Positions 61,948 to 64,000 of a stretch of 64,000 bases of DNA are shown one piece after another. Within the stretch, counting starts at the first letter, position 1. The number at the start of each line of letters is the position of its first letter. The position numbers and the translations under genes were made by a program. Where the stretch lies: contig NZ_BAABHA010000002.1 of assembly GCF_039541855.1 (NCBI RefSeq), positions 186,001-250,000 on the forward strand, given 5' to 3'. The stretch comes from Solirubrum koreensis. Its GTDB lineage: Bacteria; Bacteroidota; Bacteroidia; Cytophagales; Hymenobacteraceae. The notes beneath the pieces were generated by a model. That model searched no databases and was not told where the DNA came from. It was given only the letters and a program-made list of their open reading frames with translations.

Positions 61948-62394
61948 ATGCGAGTGGTAGTGCAGCGCGTCAGCGAAGCGTCGGTTACCGTGGAAGGCGA
62001 AATTACCGGGCAAATTGGCCCCGGCCTGCTGGTACTAGCGGGTTTCGCCCCCACCGATACGGCCGCCGACCTCGACTGGATGGCCCGCAAGCTGGTGCAG
62101 CTGCGCATTTTCTCCGACGAGGACGACAAGATGAACCGCTCGGTGCAGGACATTGGCGGCGAACTGCTTGTGGTTAGCCAGTTCACGCTTCTAGCCGACG
62201 CCCGCAAAGGCAACCGCCCTAGCTACATTGGCGCCGCGCCGCCGCCCGTGGCCATTCCGCTCTACGAGCAGTTCGTGGCCTTGCTCGAACGCCTCATGGG
62301 TCGGCCCGTAGGCACCGGCCGCTTCGGCGCCGATATGAAAGTGTGCCTACTCAACGACGGCCCCGTTACCATTGTCCTCGATTCACCCCAGTAA
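61948..62394 (+). CDS. dtd: D-aminoacyl-tRNA deacylase
   Basis: Removes D-amino acids wrongly attached to tRNA. The 148-residue protein has RVVVQRVSEASVTVEGE at the N-terminus, the conserved SQFTLLADARKGNRPS motif and the C-terminal NDGPVTIVLDS, the two cross-subunit motifs of DTD1. The start codon lies 19 bases from the start of the divergent glycosyltransferase gene. It ends 14 bases before the MazG-like gene. Confidence 0.97.
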   Translation: MRVVVQRVSEASVTVEGEITGQIGPGLLVLAGFAPTDTAADLDWMARKLVQLRIFSDEDDKMNRSVQDIGGELLVVSQFTLLADARKGNRPSYIGAAPPPVAIPLYEQFVALLERLMGRPVGTGRFGADMKVCLLNDGPVTIVLDSPQ

Positions 62395-62408
62395 TTCATC
62401 CCGCCGCC

Positions 62409-62735
62409 ATGACCATTGAAGAAGCCCAAAAAACCGTCGACCAGTGGATTCAGACTACCGGCGTGCGGTATTTCAACGAGCTAACCAACATGGCCATGCT
62501 CACCGAGGAAGTGGGCGAAGTGGCCCGCATTATTGCCCGGCAGTACGGGGAGCAGTCCTTCAAAGCTTCCGACCGCGACAAAGTGCTGGCCGATGAGTTA
62601 GCCGACGTGCTATTCGTGGTGATTTGCCTCGCCAACCAAACCGGCGTAAACCTGACCGAAGCCCTCCAGCGCAACCTGGAAAAGAAAACGCAACGCGACG
62701 CCACTCGTCACCAGGAAAACGAGAAGCTGAGTTAG
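62409..62735 (+). CDS. MazG-like nucleotide pyrophosphohydrolase
   Basis: A 108-residue all-alpha protein. The magnesium-binding signature is ML TEEVGEVARI (EVGE core), later KVLADELADVLFVVICLANQ with the second acidic pair. This is the single-domain MazG/RS21-C6-like family that hydrolyses NTPs or dNTPs to monophosphates. It follows dtd closely, so the two housekeeping quality-control enzymes are probably co-transcribed. The ATG at 62409 fits the family N-terminus. Confidence 0.93.
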   Translation: MTIEEAQKTVDQWIQTTGVRYFNELTNMAMLTEEVGEVARIIARQYGEQSFKASDRDKVLADELADVLFVVICLANQTGVNLTEALQRNLEKKTQRDATRHQENEKLS

Positions 62736-62752
62736 TCGCTGCGCTGGTTGAA

Positions 62753-63499
62753 TCAGGCGTTTTGCAGCTGCCCTTGCTTAACAAATGGCACGAGGCGGTC
62801 GGCTTGCCAGATGGGCAGCGTAGCGGGGTATTCGTCGAGGCGCAGGCAAAACTCAAAGTCCTTGTTGGCTTCGAGGGAGTTTAGGCGGCGCACGTGCGAG
62901 GATTGCAGCAGGTAAGCGTGTAAATCGGCTTTGGCTTGCTGCCAGAGGTGCAGTGCGGCCAGCGTAGCATCGGAAGAAGCCACGTCGAAAGTATCGGCGA
63001 GGCGTTCGGCTAGGGCGCCGCCAAACACGGTATCTTCCAGGCAGAACTTTCCTTTCCAGCCGGCGCAGACCACCACCACATCCTTCTGCTGCACCTGCGC
63101 GAAATCGACTACGGCCTGCAAGTTTAGGAAGGCGCCTACCACCACGGCATCGGCCGATAAGGAGCGACGCAGGGCCAGCGTACCGTTAGTGGTGCTAATG
63201 GCAACGGCGCGCCCGCGCACAGGCAACACACCATCCAGGTAACCGAAAGGTGAGTTGCCGAGGTCGAAGCCTTCGGCGGCGCGGCCATCACGCTCGGCGG
63301 CGGTGAGGCAGCCGTGCTCCTGGCCCAGGGCCGCGCATTCGGCTAGCTCGGCCACAGGAAAAACATGCGTAACGCCGTTTGCTAGCGCCGTGACAATGCT
63401 GGAAGTAGCGCGCAGAATGTCGACCACCACAGCCACTTTGCCTTTCAGGTCATAAAGCGGCAGCAGTTCCGGCGAGAAACAGATATCAACGGTGGGCAT
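62753..63499 (-). CDS. comB: 2-phosphosulfolactate phosphatase-like protein (ComB)
   Basis: A 248-residue ComB-family protein; the family hydrolyses 2-phosphosulfolactate to sulfolactate. Landmarks are KGKVAVVVDILRATSSIVTALANG, VFPVAELAECAAL, FDLGNSPFGYLDG, AISTTNGTLAL and VVCAGWKGKFCLEDTVFGGALAERL. The ATG at 63499 was chosen because an upstream ATG would add 30 residues encoded by the palindromic repeat. No other coenzyme M gene is in the window, and the physiological substrate in this group is unproven. Confidence 0.92.
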   Translation of the reverse strand: MPTVDICFSPELLPLYDLKGKVAVVVDILRATSSIVTALANGVTHVFPVAELAECAALGQEHGCLTAAERDGRAAEGFDLGNSPFGYLDGVLPVRGRAVAISTTNGTLALRRSLSADAVVVGAFLNLQAVVDFAQVQQKDVVVVCAGWKGKFCLEDTVFGGALAERLADTFDVASSDATLAALHLWQQAKADLHAYLLQSSHVRRLNSLEANKDFEFCLRLDEYPATLPIWQADRLVPFVKQGQLQNA

Positions 63500-63517
63500 G
63501 AAACGAATATAGAAAAG

Positions 63518-63583
63518 GTCATCCTGAGCGAAGCGAAGGACCTTACCACGCGTGGTAAGGTCCTTCGCTTCGCTCAGGATGAC
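63518..63583. repeat. Perfect 66-base palindrome between gcvT and comB
   Basis: Two perfectly complementary 33-base arms (63518-63550 and 63551-63583) meet at a central ACGCGT. The arms carry GTCATCCTGAGCGAAGCGAA, a sequence I recall as a dispersed repeat in Hymenobacter genomes. It could serve as a hairpin terminator for gcvT. It is a likely source of false coding extensions. Confidence 0.92.
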
Positions 63584-63604
63584 GGACAAATTACCAACTC
63601 AAGA

Positions 63605-64000
63605 TTACTCTTCGGTGCCTTTCACAAACGGCAGCTTGCTGACTGTGGCCGGCAGGTTTTTGCCGCGCACCTGCACGAAAATCTGGCTGCCGGGCTGGCT
63701 GTACTCCGTTTTCACGTAGCCCAGGCCCACGCCCTTGCCCATAGAGGGCGACTGCGTGCCCGAGGTAACCTCACCGATGGTTTCGCCGGCTTCGTTTACT
63801 AGCGGGTAGTGGCTGCGCGGAATGCCGGCGGCATCCATCACAAAGCCCACCAGCTTGCGGGTTACGCCCTGTTCCTTCTGCTGCTTGAGGGCGGCGGAGT
63901 TGGTGAATTCCTTGGTGAATTTGGTAATCCAGCCCAGGCCGCCTTCCAGCGGGGAGGTTTGGTCGTCGATATCATTGCCGTAGAGGCAGTAGCCCATTTC
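63605..64000 (-). CDS. gcvT: Aminomethyltransferase (glycine cleavage T protein), C-terminal part
   Basis: The frame is open to the window edge; about 130 C-terminal residues are present. GYCLYGNDIDDQTSPLEGGLGW, KLVGFVMDAAGIPRSHYPL cited in part, and GEVTSGTQSPSMGKGVGLGYV cited by TSGTQSPSMGKGVGLGYV are GcvT hallmarks, including the folate-binding region. The protein transfers the methylene group of glycine to tetrahydrofolate. The N-terminus lies beyond the window. Confidence 0.95.
   Translation of the reverse strand, partial: EMGYCLYGNDIDDQTSPLEGGLGWITKFTKEFTNSAALKQQKEQGVTRKLVGFVMDAAGIPRSHYPLVNEAGETIGEVTSGTQSPSMGKGVGLGYVKTEYSQPGSQIFVQVRGKNLPATVSKLPFVKGTEE

Noticed and set aside
61929..62213. 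N-terminal extension of the glycosyltransferase gene by 95 residues
   Set aside because: The extension is antisense to the start of dtd and is Ser/Thr-rich without membrane character. The ATG at 61928 directly precedes the membrane region.
63500..63589. N-terminal extension of comB starting MSVILSEAKDL
   Set aside because: It is encoded by the 66-base palindrome and is not part of the ComB fold. The ATG at 63499 fits the family.

Overview
The window is chromosomal DNA of a high-GC member of the Bacteroidota, most likely Hymenobacter or a close relative (Cytophagales, Hymenobacteraceae). The pointers are a SusC/SusD pair, Bacteroidota-type promoters (TTTG, about 19 bases, TAnnTTTG), almost no Shine-Dalgarno sequences, alternative complex III joined to an aa3/caa3-type oxidase, GSCFA, DUF255 and TM2 proteins, and long hairpin repeats of a kind I recall from Hymenobacter genomes. 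The species assignment is inference. No tRNA, rRNA, CRISPR array, insertion sequence, prophage or defence island was recognised.

Layout. Positions 1-5.6 kb, plus strand: the end of an outer-membrane protein, a DUF58 protein, a GH20 hexosaminidase, a lipoprotein and a DnaQ-like exonuclease. 5.6-13.2 kb, minus strand: a very large outer-membrane protein and a 1234-residue NtrY-like sensor kinase. 13.4-30.5 kb, minus strand: the main respiratory locus. It runs actABCDEF, oxidase subunits II and I, a terminator, then ctaA, ctaB, two subunit III genes, subunit IV, SCO, a DUF420 protein, a small CxxC protein and a terminator. These genes encode quinol oxidation by alternative complex III, transfer to an A-type oxidase, heme A synthesis and copper insertion.

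30.9-39.1 kb, plus strand: rpsF-rpsR-rplI, a GSCFA protein with a long charged tail, a DUF255 thioredoxin-fold protein and priA. 39.4-43.5 kb: two facing AP-rich lipoproteins (one with a TM2 domain), a predicted lipoprotein methyltransferase, queA and a Thr-rich/cationic exported protein. 43.5-52.8 kb: an M14 metallopeptidase, small membrane proteins and an isolated SusC/SusD pair. 53.1-59.3 kb: a ribonuclease D-like protein, then the glyoxylate shunt (aceB, aceA) facing a RamB/ScfR-type regulator. A repeated AGCGAATA element lies over the aceB promoter. 59.3-64 kb: mltG, a membrane glycosyltransferase, dtd, a MazG-like pyrophosphohydrolase, comB and the end of gcvT.

Most of the window is core metabolism and envelope biology. 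I did not find a clear new multi-gene system. The best leads are the aceB/regulator operator, the GSCFA protein with its nucleic-acid-binding-like tail, the predicted extracytoplasmic methyltransferase, the His-rich termini shared by several respiratory subunits, and the paired AP-rich lipoproteins.
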